48,701 nt of DNA, taken from positions 1-48,701 of the forward strand of contig JAYYPW010000001.1 in NCBI GenBank assembly GCA_036128855.1, written 5' to 3'. Below the pieces are notes generated by a model. That model saw only the letters and a program-made list of their open reading frames with translations. It was not told the origin of the DNA and searched no databases. The first letter of the stretch is position 1. Each line of letters opens with the position of its first letter. Origin of the DNA: JAYYPW01 sp036128855 (lineage in GTDB: Bacteria > Pseudomonadota > Gammaproteobacteria > Comchoanobacterales > Comchoanobacteraceae). A program made the translations under genes and the position numbers. Below are positions 25,968 to 35,654 of the stretch, in pieces.

Positions 25968-27269
25968 ATGTCCCAAAATATCGAGGTAAATAGTTCTTAC
26001 CAGTTGGACAAAGATGGTCTAACATGCACGTTGAAAGCCAATATTCTAGCTTCTTTGGTTGAGAATGCTTATCGATCGAAGATCCAAGAAATTGCAACGA
26101 CACAGCGTTTTCCTGGGTTTAGAAAAGGAAAGCTTGCTATACCTATGATCAAACAACGCTATGGACCTGCACTATTGCAAGACCTAGCTCAAGAGTGGAT
26201 TGAAAAGTCATTACGCAATGTAGCGGAAAAAGAAGAGATTGAAATGGCAGGTTCACCTAACGTTGAAATCACAAAACTTGTTCTCGGAGAAGACGTTGTT
26301 TATGAAGCAAGTTTTGAGATGCTGCCTACTTTTACCCTTAAAGAGCTAAAATCTTTGAAGCTCATCAAGCCTCAAATTGTATTAGATAAAAAAGATGAAA
26401 AAGATGTCTTTGAGAAAGTTATAGATGATAATCTTGAATGGGAGAGTACCACTAAGCCTGCCGTGGATAGCGACCGTGTTACAGTAGACTTTAAAGGTAC
26501 GATTGATGGTGTGGCATTCCAAGGTGGCACAGGTCAAGACTCAGTTTTTACCTTAGGGCAAAAACAGATGCTCGCAGATTTTGAGTCTGGTGTTAAAGGT
26601 GCAAAAGCAGGTGACACTGTCAATGTTGATTGCGCTTTTCCTGATAACTACCATGCAGAAGATTTACGCGGTAAAACTGCTCAATTTGTGATAGATGTCA
26701 AAAAAGTGGAGTCTTCTAAAAGGCTTAAGCTTGATGCCAGTTTTCTAAAGAAAGTAAATGCCAAAGATCAGAGTATTACAGAATATAAAAAATCGCTTTT
26801 GACAAAAAAGGCAGAAGAAATCCCGTGGCTTGAACAGCGTGTGTTGCACAAGAGAGTTATGGATGCCCTGGCCTTAGACTATGATTTTCCAGTGCCTGCT
26901 TCGCTCGTTAAGCAAGAAATCGTGGAAGCGAAGAAAAATAACCAGTCTCCTGTCGAGCAAGATGAGGCTAGTCTGACAAAATTAGCTGAAAGAAATATTC
27001 GTCTAACTTTAGTAGTAAGAAAACTTGTAGACCATTTTCAACTCAAGGTTGACCAAGATAAAGTAACCAGTTATCTTACCAATATGACACCTGATTTTAT
27101 TGATAGTAAGACTTTTATATCTTGGTATGAAAATGATCCCCAAAGGATGGAGCGCGTTAGGATTGCGGTACTCGAGCAACAAGTTGTAGAGAAGGTTATG
27201 GATGAATCAGGTGCCAAAATCGAAAAGCTGTCGTATGCAGCTGCTGAAGAAACACTAAAATCGGAGTAA
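25968..27269 (+). CDS. tig: Trigger factor
   Basis: 433 aa (E. coli 432). A ribosome-bound chaperone and prolyl isomerase that meets nascent chains at the exit tunnel. The start at 25968 is used because an open frame further upstream only reads through tRNA-Leu. The N-terminal ribosome-binding domain carries the signature FPGFRKGKLAIPMIKQRYG (E. coli GFRKGKVP). The FKBP-like domain starts near residue 155 (DRVTVDFKGTIDGVAFQGG with LGQKQMLADFESGVKGAKAG), and the C-terminal helical domain follows. It heads tig-clpP-clpX-lon, and clpP starts 4 bases after its stop. Confidence 0.96.
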   Translation: MSQNIEVNSSYQLDKDGLTCTLKANILASLVENAYRSKIQEIATTQRFPGFRKGKLAIPMIKQRYGPALLQDLAQEWIEKSLRNVAEKEEIEMAGSPNVEITKLVLGEDVVYEASFEMLPTFTLKELKSLKLIKPQIVLDKKDEKDVFEKVIDDNLEWESTTKPAVDSDRVTVDFKGTIDGVAFQGGTGQDSVFTLGQKQMLADFESGVKGAKAGDTVNVDCAFPDNYHAEDLRGKTAQFVIDVKKVESSKRLKLDASFLKKVNAKDQSITEYKKSLLTKKAEEIPWLEQRVLHKRVMDALALDYDFPVPASLVKQEIVEAKKNNQSPVEQDEASLTKLAERNIRLTLVVRKLVDHFQLKVDQDKVTSYLTNMTPDFIDSKTFISWYENDPQRMERVRIAVLEQQVVEKVMDESGAKIEKLSYAAAEETLKSE

Positions 27270-27273
27270 TTAC

Positions 27274-27882
27274 ATGCACCTAAACAACACCTTGGTACCT
27301 ATGGTCGTCGAGTCATCTTCTCGTGGCGAACGAGCCTACGACATTTACTCTAGACTACTCAAAGAAAACATAATTTTTTTGGTAGGGCCAATAGAAGAAA
27401 ACATGGCTAATCTAGTTGTAGCACAGATGCTTTTTCTTGAAAGTGAGAACCCAGATAAAGACATTTTCCTATACATCAACTCGCCAGGCGGTGTGGTATC
27501 TGCAGCATTAGCGATCTATGATACGATGCAGTTTATCAAGCCAGATGTTGCAACACTTTGTATCGGGCAGGCTGCAAGCGCTGGGTCTCTGTTGTTGTGC
27601 TCAGGCGCTCCTGGTAAACGGCAATGCCTACCTCATGCGACTGTTATGATTCATCAAGTTTTAGGTGGCTACCAAGGCCAGGCTGCTGATATAGAGATCC
27701 ATGCGAAAGAAACCCGAAGAATTAATACTCTTGTCAATGGGATTATCTCTAAGCACAGCGGTCGTACTGTCGAAGATCTCAAAAAGGACATGGATAGGGA
27801 CTACTTTATGACTGCCGAGCATGCCTTAGAATACGGTATTGTCGATAAGATAATAATGCCGGAAGATACTAAGACTAGTTAA
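27274..27882 (+). CDS. clpP: ATP-dependent Clp protease proteolytic subunit
   Basis: 202 aa. The serine protease chamber of ClpXP. The triad is visible as Ser102 (IGQAASAGSLLL), His127 (ATVMIHQVLGGY) and Asp176 (DMDRDYFMTA), with the spacing of the E. coli enzyme. VPMVVESSSRGERAYDIYSR is the usual mature N-terminus, so a short propeptide of about 7 residues may be removed. The residues after the nucleophile, AGSLLL instead of the commoner MGAFLL, are a conservative variation. It follows tig after 4 bases. An 82-base gap with its own promoter-like -10 separates it from clpX. Confidence 0.96.
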   Translation: MHLNNTLVPMVVESSSRGERAYDIYSRLLKENIIFLVGPIEENMANLVVAQMLFLESENPDKDIFLYINSPGGVVSAALAIYDTMQFIKPDVATLCIGQAASAGSLLLCSGAPGKRQCLPHATVMIHQVLGGYQGQAADIEIHAKETRRINTLVNGIISKHSGRTVEDLKKDMDRDYFMTAEHALEYGIVDKIIMPEDTKTS

Positions 27883-27913
27883 TCAGTTAACTATTTATTC
27901 GTATATACTGATA

Positions 27914-27937
27914 AAGTATTCTGTTTCATGTTATAAT
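27914..27937 (+). promoter_or_regulatory. Possible internal promoter ahead of clpX
   Basis: The clpP-clpX gap carries a consensus -10 TATAAT (27932-27937), with only a partial -35 upstream. It could give clpX-lon transcription apart from tig-clpP. The call rests mostly on the -10. Confidence 0.35.
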
Positions 27938-27964
27938 AATATTTGTAAATAAGGTAGGTTTCAT

Positions 27965-29218
27965 ATGTCAGATTCTAAGCATCATTGTTCATTTTGTGGT
28001 AAGTCTCAAGATGATGTACTTCGTTTGGTTCAGGGTCAGCCAGGGACATGTATTTGCAATGAGTGTATTGATCTTTGTAGTCAACTGGTTAAAGACGAAG
28101 AGAAGGGCGTTTTACAGAAAAACATTACCCATTCTGCATTACCGAAGCCAATTGAGATTCACGAGCATCTTAATGAGTATGTCATAGGGCAAGCAAAGCC
28201 AAAAAAGCAGCTTGCAGTTGCTTTATATAACCATTACAAACGTCTGTTCAGTAAACAAAAAAATGACGATCTCGAAATTGGTAAAAGCAACGTCCTTTTA
28301 ATAGGTCCTACAGGGTCAGGAAAGACATTGCTAGCTAAGTCTTTAGCCAAAAAACTGCAGGTTCCATTTACTATAGTCGATGCTACGACGTTGACGGAGG
28401 CAGGTTATGTTGGAGAAGATGTCGAGAATATAGTGCAGAAACTTCTACAGGTTTGTGAATACGATGTTGAGAAAGCTGAAACAGGTATTATTTATATAGA
28501 TGAGATTGATAAAATCACTCGTAAAAGCGATAGTCCATCCATAACACGTGATGTGTCTGGTGAAGGAGTGCAACAAGCATTACTTAAGCTTATCGAAGGT
28601 TCGGTGGTCTCAGTTCCTCCACAAGGCGGCCGTAAGCATCCGAATCAAGAGTATATTCAAGTTGATACTAGTAACATACTTTTTATTTGTGCTGGTGCAT
28701 TCGCTGGCTTAGACAAAGTAATACAGAATAGGACAGCTAAATCCGGTATTGGTTTTGGTGCTAAAATTGTAAAAAATTCAAAGAAAGATGAAATCAACAA
28801 ATTATTACCGCTCGTTCAACCAGAAGACCTTATTCGTTTCGGTCTTATTCCTGAGTTTGTTGGTAGACTACCGATTACATCAGTGCTTGAAGAACTTGAT
28901 GAATCTGCACTAGTTCGTATATTGACGGAGCCAAAAGACTCGTTGATTAAACAGTACAAGCATTTGTTTGATATGGAGCAAGTACAGCTTGATTTTACTG
29001 ATGCGGCCTTGTTAGCTGTTGCTGCTGAGGCTGCGAAAAAGAAGGCTGGTGCAAGGGGACTGAGAGCAATTATTGAGCGAATTTTACTAGATGTAATGTA
29101 TGAAGCCCCCTCTACTGACCAGTTACATAAAGTGGTTATCGACGAATCAGTAGTCAGAGAGCAGTCTGAGCCACTTTATGTTTTTGAGAAATGCGATAAA
29201 AGTGAAGGGGGCACTTGA
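27965..29218 (+). CDS. clpX: Clp protease ATP-binding subunit ClpX
   Basis: 417 aa (E. coli 424). A hexameric AAA+ unfoldase that feeds tagged proteins to ClpP. The N-terminal zinc domain has the four cysteines in HHCSFCGKSQDDV and CICNECIDLC. Walker A is GPTGSGKTLLAKSLAKKLQ, Walker B is IIYIDEIDKI, the pore loop is AGYVGEDVENI, and the IGF-type ClpP-binding loop appears as SGIGFGAKI. The C-domain sensor-2 arginine is in KKKAGARGLRAIIE. AAGAT-like spacing signals are weak, but AAGGTAGG lies in front of the ATG. Confidence 0.97.
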   Translation: MSDSKHHCSFCGKSQDDVLRLVQGQPGTCICNECIDLCSQLVKDEEKGVLQKNITHSALPKPIEIHEHLNEYVIGQAKPKKQLAVALYNHYKRLFSKQKNDDLEIGKSNVLLIGPTGSGKTLLAKSLAKKLQVPFTIVDATTLTEAGYVGEDVENIVQKLLQVCEYDVEKAETGIIYIDEIDKITRKSDSPSITRDVSGEGVQQALLKLIEGSVVSVPPQGGRKHPNQEYIQVDTSNILFICAGAFAGLDKVIQNRTAKSGIGFGAKIVKNSKKDEINKLLPLVQPEDLIRFGLIPEFVGRLPITSVLEELDESALVRILTEPKDSLIKQYKHLFDMEQVQLDFTDAALLAVAAEAAKKKAGARGLRAIIERILLDVMYEAPSTDQLHKVVIDESVVREQSEPLYVFEKCDKSEGGT

Positions 29219-29225
29219 TCTCTAA

Positions 29226-31616
29226 ATGAATGAAGAAATTGTAAACAAAACTCTACAACTTCCTTTATTGCCACTGCGCGACACCGTTATCTTTCCAAAC
29301 ATGGTTTGTCCACTGTATGTTACACGAGATAAATCGATTGCGACTATTGAAGAAGCAGTACAAAACAGTCGTGGTTTACTCTGCGTAGCCCAATTGGATA
29401 GCAATGTAGATAACCCAAAGCTTTCTGATCTGTATAGTATGGGCACTTTTGTAAAAATTCCTCAAGTAATGAAATTGCCAGATGGTAATTACAAGATTCT
29501 TGTAGAGGGTGTATGTAGGGCTGTTATCGATTCACTTCAAGAGGATACTGACTATTATGAGGCGCAAGCTTGTCTCTATAATGAATCAATAACGCAAGAA
29601 GAAGATAACTTTACCCTCGCTAAGGTTCTTTATAATCGCTTTGAGCGTTATGCAAAGTACACAGATAATGTTTCAGATGAAGTAGTCTCATCGCTGAAGA
29701 ATGTACATGAGCCAGGTCGGTTGAGTGATTTAGTTGCACTAAATTTACCGATTAATGTTGCTAAAAAGCAAGATGTTTTGGATACGTTATCTGTAACCTT
29801 AAGGCTTGAAAAGGTTGTGATGATATTGCAACAAGAAATAGAATGGATGAAAGTCGACCAGAGAATTCATTCTCGTGTTAAGCAACGTATTTCACAAGAG
29901 CAGGAAAAGTATTTTAAGCATCAAAAGCTTCGTGCGATCCAAGAAGAACTTGGTGACAATGAGTCTGATCCCAATGCACAGGATATCACAGAATTTCAGA
30001 AGAAAATCGATAAGCTGAACTTACCTATGGATGTACGTGAAAAAGCTATGTCTGAGCTTAATAAGTTGAAACATACACCGCCAATGTCTGCTGAAGCTAC
30101 TGTGATTCGAATGTATTTAGAGTGGATTATTGATCTGCCTTGGTCAAAGCAGGCTCGCATAAATAAAGATCTTAGAAAAGCAGAAAAAATGCTTAACCAG
30201 GATCATTATGGCCTAGATAAAGTTAAAGATCGTATATTAGAAAGTTTAGCGGTACACACCCGTGTTAAAAAACCTAAAGGTCCAATTCTATGTTTAGTCG
30301 GCCCTCCTGGAGTAGGAAAAACATCGCTTGGTAAATCAGTTGCTGATGCAATAGGTCGGCCGTTTGTCCGCATATCTTTAGGAGGTGTTCGTGATGAGTC
30401 TGAGATTAGAGGGCATAGAAAAACATATATAGGTGCAATGCCTGGCCGCGTGATAAAGGCAATGAAGCGTGTGAAGGTAGTGAACCCACTTGTGATGTTG
30501 GATGAAATTGATAAGATGGGTATGGACTATCGCGGTGATCCTGCCTCTGCCTTACTTGAAGTTTTAGATCCTGAGCAAAATAAACAATTCTCAGACCATT
30601 ATCTCGAGGTTGACTATGACTTATCTGACGTGCTCTTCCTTACCACTTCTAATACGCTTGACATACCATCACCTTTGTTGGATAGAATGGAGATCATTCG
30701 TTTACCAGGATATACTGAGACAGAGAAATGGCAAATCGCCAAGAGGCATCTCCTACCAAAGGCTTTAAAAGAAAATGGTATCCGTAGCAATGAGTTAAAA
30801 ATTTCAGATGCAAGTTTGATGGAGATGATTAGGCGTTACACCAAAGAAGCTGGTGTTCGAGACCTTAGTCGTCAGATTGACCGTGTCTGTCGTAAATATG
30901 TGAGAAACACAGTAGGAAAGGAATCAAAGAAAACAACAATGGTTTCAAGTAAGTCACTCAAAAATTACTTGGGTTCATACCGGTATACTCAAGAGAAAAA
31001 GCATATCAAACCCAGTGTTGGACGTATACAAGGCCTTGCCTGGACCTCTGTAGGTGGAGAAACTCTAACGATTGAAGTGGTATGTTACCCGGGCAAAGGT
31101 GAGCTTGTTCAAACAGGTTCACTTGGCGATGTGATGAAAGAGTCTATGCGTGCTGCCCTTTCGGTTGTGAGAAAACATGCATTGCATTATGGTTTGGACT
31201 TTGATTTTTTTAGAAAGCATGACTTTCATATTCATATGCCGGAAGGTGCAACACCTAAGGATGGTCCAAGTGCTGGTATTGGTATATCTAGTGCTATATT
31301 GTCCGCTGCAACTGGTATTCCTATTCGTAGTGATGTAGCACTCACTGGTGAGGTTACTCTTAATGGTGATGTTCTAGCGATAGGAGGTTTGAAAGAGAAG
31401 CTTTTGGCAGCTGTACGAGCAGAGGTTATTGAGGTTATTATTCCTAAAGAGAACGAGAAAGATATAGAAGAACTTCCACAAGAGGTCGTGAAATCTTTGA
31501 AAATATACCGTGCTGATTCCGTTTCAGAGGTCTTTGATAAAGTGCTCGAACCTATAGGTGTTGCTCAGTCACCATTATCATCTTTTCAGCCAAGCCCCAT
31601 TCTACAAGATGCTTAG
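29226..31616 (+). CDS. lon: ATP-dependent protease La (Lon)
   Basis: 796 aa (E. coli 784). A cytoplasmic protease for misfolded and regulatory proteins. It has the N-terminal LON domain (LPLLPLRDTVIFPNMVCPLY), the AAA+ module with Walker A GPPGVGKTSLGKSVADAIGR and Walker B NPLVMLDEIDKMG, and the protease domain with the Ser-Lys dyad Ser682 (TPKDGPSAGIGI) and Lys725 (IGGLKEKLLAAV). It follows clpX after 7 bases. The usual downstream hupB is absent; a 245-base gap without a gene follows. Confidence 0.97.
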   Translation: MNEEIVNKTLQLPLLPLRDTVIFPNMVCPLYVTRDKSIATIEEAVQNSRGLLCVAQLDSNVDNPKLSDLYSMGTFVKIPQVMKLPDGNYKILVEGVCRAVIDSLQEDTDYYEAQACLYNESITQEEDNFTLAKVLYNRFERYAKYTDNVSDEVVSSLKNVHEPGRLSDLVALNLPINVAKKQDVLDTLSVTLRLEKVVMILQQEIEWMKVDQRIHSRVKQRISQEQEKYFKHQKLRAIQEELGDNESDPNAQDITEFQKKIDKLNLPMDVREKAMSELNKLKHTPPMSAEATVIRMYLEWIIDLPWSKQARINKDLRKAEKMLNQDHYGLDKVKDRILESLAVHTRVKKPKGPILCLVGPPGVGKTSLGKSVADAIGRPFVRISLGGVRDESEIRGHRKTYIGAMPGRVIKAMKRVKVVNPLVMLDEIDKMGMDYRGDPASALLEVLDPEQNKQFSDHYLEVDYDLSDVLFLTTSNTLDIPSPLLDRMEIIRLPGYTETEKWQIAKRHLLPKALKENGIRSNELKISDASLMEMIRRYTKEAGVRDLSRQIDRVCRKYVRNTVGKESKKTTMVSSKSLKNYLGSYRYTQEKKHIKPSVGRIQGLAWTSVGGETLTIEVVCYPGKGELVQTGSLGDVMKESMRAALSVVRKHALHYGLDFDFFRKHDFHIHMPEGATPKDGPSAGIGISSAILSAATGIPIRSDVALTGEVTLNGDVLAIGGLKEKLLAAVRAEVIEVIIPKENEKDIEELPQEVVKSLKIYRADSVSEVFDKVLEPIGVAQSPLSSFQPSPILQDA

Positions 31617-31861
31617 TGCTGTAATCGCACGTATAAGCTAAATACTTGAGAGATTTTGTCTTAGATAACTAGGTTTATAAGATTTTTGTATGTTTTGTTA
31701 GTTTATTTGTAACGCTATAGACTTATCTTTTTTGATTATTTGTATAAGAATAATTACATTCAATATCTATACCTATTGTGGTGAGTATACCGATGCGTTG
31801 ATAAAAAAGTTTTCCTCTATATTTGTAGTGTGTGTATATTCGAAACTAAGGATGCTATTTT
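31617..31861. other. Gap between lon and the thioesterase gene, no gene seen
   Basis: AT-rich sequence between convergent genes. I found no coding frame of useful length, no RNA gene and no clear hairpin terminator. In many gammaproteobacteria hupB follows lon; no trace of it was recognised here. Confidence 0.5.
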
Positions 31862-32248
31862 TTATTGTGTTTGAGTAAAACGCATCAATATTTTTCGAGT
31901 TTTTTCATCCCATGGTAGGGTTTGGTTGCTAGCATAGTTGAAGTTCACGATAACAGTTCTTCCTTGTGCAACCTGAATGTTTTGTTTTTTACTATGGATG
32001 CTTGTGGTCATATGTAGAGAAGTTCGTCCAATTTTTTCAATATGACTTTCACAAATAACAGTGTCAGGATAAAAAACAGGTTTGCTATAGTCTATACTAA
32101 TATGCGCCACAATAAAGGTTATCGCACTTGGTAAATGCGCTTGAGCAAACTCTATTCTTGCAGTCTCTAACCAAGATAAGTAGACAGCATTGTTTACATG
32201 CTGATAAGCGTCCATATCGCCCCAGCGCACGGTAATTTGGGTTATCAT
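31862..32248 (-). CDS. Hotdog-fold thioesterase (4HBT family)
   Basis: 128 aa. The 4-hydroxybenzoyl-CoA-thioesterase-type active site is present near the N-terminus as RWGDMDAYQHVNNAVYLSWL, with the catalytic Asp of DMDAYQHVNN, followed by ETARIEFAQ. The YbgC/FcbC group hydrolyses acyl-CoA or related thioesters; the natural substrate cannot be told from the sequence. No signal peptide. It stands alone, divergent from the S1/P1 nuclease gene across the largest gap in the window. Confidence 0.85.
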   Translation of the reverse strand: MITQITVRWGDMDAYQHVNNAVYLSWLETARIEFAQAHLPSAITFIVAHISIDYSKPVFYPDTVICESHIEKIGRTSLHMTTSIHSKKQNIQVAQGRTVIVNFNYASNQTLPWDEKTRKILMRFTQTQ

Positions 32249-32598
32249 AATAAAACCTGATTTATCTGTCTACATCATAAACATCATTCTTGGTCGTTGT
32301 AAACATAGGTTAAGTTATTTCCTGATTATATGAAATATCTTTTAAATCATTTGAACTCCGTATTAATAATTTGGCACAAAGATTGCTAGGTAGAAAAAGA
32401 AGGGAAGTGATCAGAATTTTCAAAAGTGCACCGTGTTTTTTGATTAACAAGCTTCAAAGGGTAATTGATAGCTGTACATTCTAAGTTCGTTTGAAAAGTA
32501 CCCTCAGTTTATTATTCACTTGCAGAATTTCTTTGTTTTTTTTCTAAATTGGTTTATTGTAAGTCCATAACAATATTTAATTACGGAGATTGTTGACC
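32249..32598. other. Longest gap without a gene, between thioesterase and S1/P1 nuclease genes
   Basis: About 350 bases of AT-rich sequence between two divergent genes. It must hold promoters for both, but I see no convincing paired -35 and -10 boxes. No RNA gene, repeat or decayed frame was recognised. ACGGAG at 32583-32588 is the Shine-Dalgarno for the nuclease. Confidence 0.5.
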
Positions 32599-33456
32599 GT
32601 GTATTTTCAGAAAATACTTTTTTCTCTTTTATTTCTTATTACTTCCTTTCATTCATTTGCGTGGGGTACTACAGGACACCGTGTAGTAGGAGGGTTGGCA
32701 CAACGTTATTTAGACCCTACTGTAGAAAAGAAAGTTCGGAAAATATTGAACGGATATTCTTTAGCCGATGTAAGCAACTGGATGGATGAGATAAAGTCAG
32801 AAAAAAACAAATCATACCGTTCTTTACATGGTTGGCATTATATGGATTTAGCCGATGTGAATGTGTGGGAGCCAAGACAGTACTTTCCCGATAGTGAGAT
32901 TTGGCCTCAGAATTTATATGAATCTTTGTTGTTTATTACTACAAAGTTAAAACACCCTCAGCCTGATGATAGCTTTACCCAATCGGTTTACTTGCGGATG
33001 TTGGTACATCTTGTAGCAGATGCGCATCAACCTTTACATGTTGGTAATGGAGAGGATTTAGGTGGCAATCGTTGCTATGTTAAGTGGTTTAATAGTAGAT
33101 GGCCTACTACTTTGCACGCTGTTTGGGATACTAAGCTAATTGACTTTACAAAATATTCTTATAGTGAGTATGTAGATTATTTAGATCATATTGCAGAGTC
33201 AACAAGTAAAAGTTGGCAGCAAGATGGTATTGAGACATGGCTGAAAGAATCAAGACGGCTTCATGCATTAATTTATCCTAGTAGTCCTGCTTCTGACGCT
33301 TCTAAATACTGTGGTCGAGATAGAAAAAGTATTTTAGATAAAGATATACCTAGTCTATCATTTGCCTATGTTTATCACATGCGTCCTATTATGGAGCTTA
33401 GACTTCAACAAGCTGGTATACGTCTTGCAGGTATTCTTAATACAATCTATGGGTGA
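32599..33456 (+). CDS. Secreted S1/P1-type zinc nuclease
   Basis: 285 aa from GTG at 32599, ten bases after ACGGAG. TTG codons at 32590 and 32593 are alternative starts but sit too near that signal. The signal peptide (FQKILFSLLFLITSFHSFA) ends just before WGTTGHRVVGGLAQ, so the mature protein begins with Trp. In this family the Trp amino group and the early His bind the zinc cluster. Other ligands fit LADVSNWMDEI (Asp), SLHGWHYMDL (His), LVHLVADAHQPLHVG (His-Asp-His) and LHAVWDTKLI (His-Asp). The family cleaves single-stranded DNA and RNA and has 3'-nucleotidase activity. In the periplasm or outside it could scavenge nucleic acids. The family is common in fungi, plants and trypanosomatids and patchy in bacteria. 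The ABC exporter gene starts 3 bases downstream. Confidence 0.9.
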   Translation: MYFQKILFSLLFLITSFHSFAWGTTGHRVVGGLAQRYLDPTVEKKVRKILNGYSLADVSNWMDEIKSEKNKSYRSLHGWHYMDLADVNVWEPRQYFPDSEIWPQNLYESLLFITTKLKHPQPDDSFTQSVYLRMLVHLVADAHQPLHVGNGEDLGGNRCYVKWFNSRWPTTLHAVWDTKLIDFTKYSYSEYVDYLDHIAESTSKSWQQDGIETWLKESRRLHALIYPSSPASDASKYCGRDRKSILDKDIPSLSFAYVYHMRPIMELRLQQAGIRLAGILNTIYG

Positions 33457-33459
33457 GTT

Positions 33460-35214
33460 ATGTTTAGATTAACCACAACATCTCCTTTATGGAGGTTGAG
33501 CCATTTTTTTACGCCTTATTTGAATACTCTAGCTCTGGCACTGCTTGCACTCATTTTATCAACGGGGTTTTATCTAAGCGTACCAATTGCTATTCGTTAT
33601 GTCTTTGATGTGGGTTTACAGTCCTCTCTGATGCAATCATTTTGGATTTTTTTTCTTTGTTTGTTGGTCTGTTTGGGTTTTTCTATTACATCTGCTTGGC
33701 GTTTTTATTTGGTCTCTTGGTTAGGAGAAAGAATTGTTGCAGATCTAAGAGTTGCGGTTTTTCGAAAAGTCTTATCATATGAAATGCAGGTATTTGAGTT
33801 TATCCAAACTGGAGAAATACTCTCTCGGTTAACTACAGATACGGTATTGATAGAACAAATCATAGGTACAAGCTTATCGATGGCTCTGCGTAATAGTATT
33901 GCTTTGCTAGGGGCGCTATTGATGATATTTTTGACTAGCTGGCAACTAGCTCTATTGGTTTTGTGTGTTACTCCATGTGTCCTTTTACCAATCATACTTG
34001 TATTAAGGTGGCAGCGTAGATTGTCTCGTGATAGTCAAGATGCACTTGCTTTGACGAGCGCCTATGCGGGTGAGGTTTTACAAGCGATATTAGTTACCAA
34101 AGCCTTTTGTCATCAAGACTATGATCATAGGCGCTATCAAAATGTTATAGAACAATCGTTTGACTCTGCTAAAAAGCGAATATGGATGCGTGCTCTACTA
34201 ACCGTAGTTGTCATATTTTTTATTTTATCAGGTCTTCTGACTGTACTCTGGTTTGGTTTCAGTTTACTGCGAACAACACCACCTATCTTATCTGCTGGTG
34301 AGTTAGCGCAGTTTTTATCTTATGCCCTTATTGTTGCTGTATCCTTTGCAGCTGTGAGTGAGGTCTGGGGTGATATTCAACGCGCAGCTGGTGCAAGTGA
34401 GCGTTTGATAGAGTTATTAGAAAAACCTGGTGAGTTTAATAAAGATGAGTCTTCTAGTGATATTTTTCCAGAGCAAACTTCGCTTGATATCACAATTCGC
34501 CATTTAAGCTTTTCTTACCCATCTCGATCTAATGTGTCTGTTATTGATAATTTAAATTTGACTATAGAATCTGGAAAGATGACAGCGTTTGTAGGGCATT
34601 CAGGTGCCGGTAAAACCACTTTATTACACTTACTGCTACGTTTGTATACAATTGAAAGAGGTGATATTTACTTTGGTAAGTATAGTATTGCGACACTTCC
34701 GATTGGTACAGTACGAGCATTAATGAGTTTTGTACCCCAAGATGTTAGTATTTTCTCAGGAAGTATTTTAGAAAATATCCACTATGGCCAGCCTAAAGCT
34801 TCACTAGACTCTGTATATGCTGCTGCTAAGTCTGCACTTGTAGACGATTTTGTTCAGAATTTACCTGCAGGTTATGCGACTCAAGTTGGTGAGCGAGGAA
34901 TGCGCCTTTCAGGTGGGCAAAAACAACGTATTGCCATTGCTCGAGCATTTTTACGTAATGCACCATTTTTACTTTTAGATGAGGCTACTAGTGCATTAGA
35001 TCCAAAAAATGAGGCTCTTTTGCAAAGTGTATTGTCTACTTTAATGAAAAAAAGAACAACACTAGTGGTTGCCCATAGGCTATCTACGGTACGTAAGGCG
35101 GATAAGATAGTCTTTATGGAAAAGGGGCGTTTAATTGCAGAAGGCACTCATAATGAGTTAATGCAGGACTCACCAGCATACGCCCAGTTTGTTCATTATC
35201 AATTGAGTGACTAA
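33460..35214 (+). CDS. MsbA-like ABC exporter (fused permease and ATPase)
   Basis: 584 aa half-transporter. The N-terminal membrane domain has six segments (about residues 20-310), with the cytoplasmic coupling stretch GEILSRLTTDTVLIEQIIGT. The ATPase domain starts near 345, with Walker A GHSGAGKTTLLHLLLRLY, the signature LSGGQKQRIAIARA, Walker B FLLLDEATSALD and the switch His in VVAHRLSTVRKA. Details such as SAWRFYLVSWLGERIVADLR place it with the MsbA-related exporters of proteobacteria (TIGR02204 type) rather than true E. coli MsbA, so a lipid or drug may be the cargo. It starts 3 bases after the nuclease gene and is likely co-transcribed with it. Confidence 0.9.
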   Translation: MFRLTTTSPLWRLSHFFTPYLNTLALALLALILSTGFYLSVPIAIRYVFDVGLQSSLMQSFWIFFLCLLVCLGFSITSAWRFYLVSWLGERIVADLRVAVFRKVLSYEMQVFEFIQTGEILSRLTTDTVLIEQIIGTSLSMALRNSIALLGALLMIFLTSWQLALLVLCVTPCVLLPIILVLRWQRRLSRDSQDALALTSAYAGEVLQAILVTKAFCHQDYDHRRYQNVIEQSFDSAKKRIWMRALLTVVVIFFILSGLLTVLWFGFSLLRTTPPILSAGELAQFLSYALIVAVSFAAVSEVWGDIQRAAGASERLIELLEKPGEFNKDESSSDIFPEQTSLDITIRHLSFSYPSRSNVSVIDNLNLTIESGKMTAFVGHSGAGKTTLLHLLLRLYTIERGDIYFGKYSIATLPIGTVRALMSFVPQDVSIFSGSILENIHYGQPKASLDSVYAAAKSALVDDFVQNLPAGYATQVGERGMRLSGGQKQRIAIARAFLRNAPFLLLDEATSALDPKNEALLQSVLSTLMKKRTTLVVAHRLSTVRKADKIVFMEKGRLIAEGTHNELMQDSPAYAQFVHYQLSD

Positions 35215-35322
35215 CGTTAACTTTTAATACTTTTTATTGATTTTATTTATAATTAATATTAAAAATCAGATATTTAATTAAATTTGTACTATACATAATG
35301 TACGAAAAAAGCGAGGTAAAAA

Positions 35323-35649
35323 ATGACATTATATATTCTACGTTTTCAAGGTATAGCTAGATTAAAAGATAGAGTTAGTGATTATCTACATTCGAAGATA
35401 CAAAATCTAGGCTATCAAGACCGTATCACTACTATTAAAGTTTCTGTCAAAAGGAAGCATAAGGCTTTTCATGTAACGGTGCTGTGTAAACTGCCAAAAA
35501 ACCACCAGGTTTTTATCAGTGAAGAAAACAAGAATATTTTTACTGCTATTAATCGTGTAGAGAAGAAGCTAAAAAGATTAATTACACAAAATATGGACAG
35601 GTTGCGTGATGTTGACCATGAAAGTATTCATGATTCTTGGGCTGCTTAA
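35323..35649 (+). CDS. hpf: Ribosome hibernation promoting factor
   Basis: 108 aa, the short HPF/YfiA type. It begins MTLYILRFQGIARLKDRVSD. A basic stretch (VSVKRKHKAFHVTVLCKL), EENKNIFTAINRVEKKLKRL and a helix follow, matching the family's beta-alpha-beta-beta-beta-alpha fold. It binds the 30S A and P sites and stabilises inactive ribosomes in stationary phase. AGCGAGGT in front of the ATG is a good ribosome-binding site. hpf is usually grouped with lptB-rpoN-hpf-ptsN. Here it lies tail to tail with lptB across 5 bases and rpoN is missing. Confidence 0.9.
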   Translation: MTLYILRFQGIARLKDRVSDYLHSKIQNLGYQDRITTIKVSVKRKHKAFHVTVLCKLPKNHQVFISEENKNIFTAINRVEKKLKRLITQNMDRLRDVDHESIHDSWAA

Positions 35650-35654
35650 TAACT

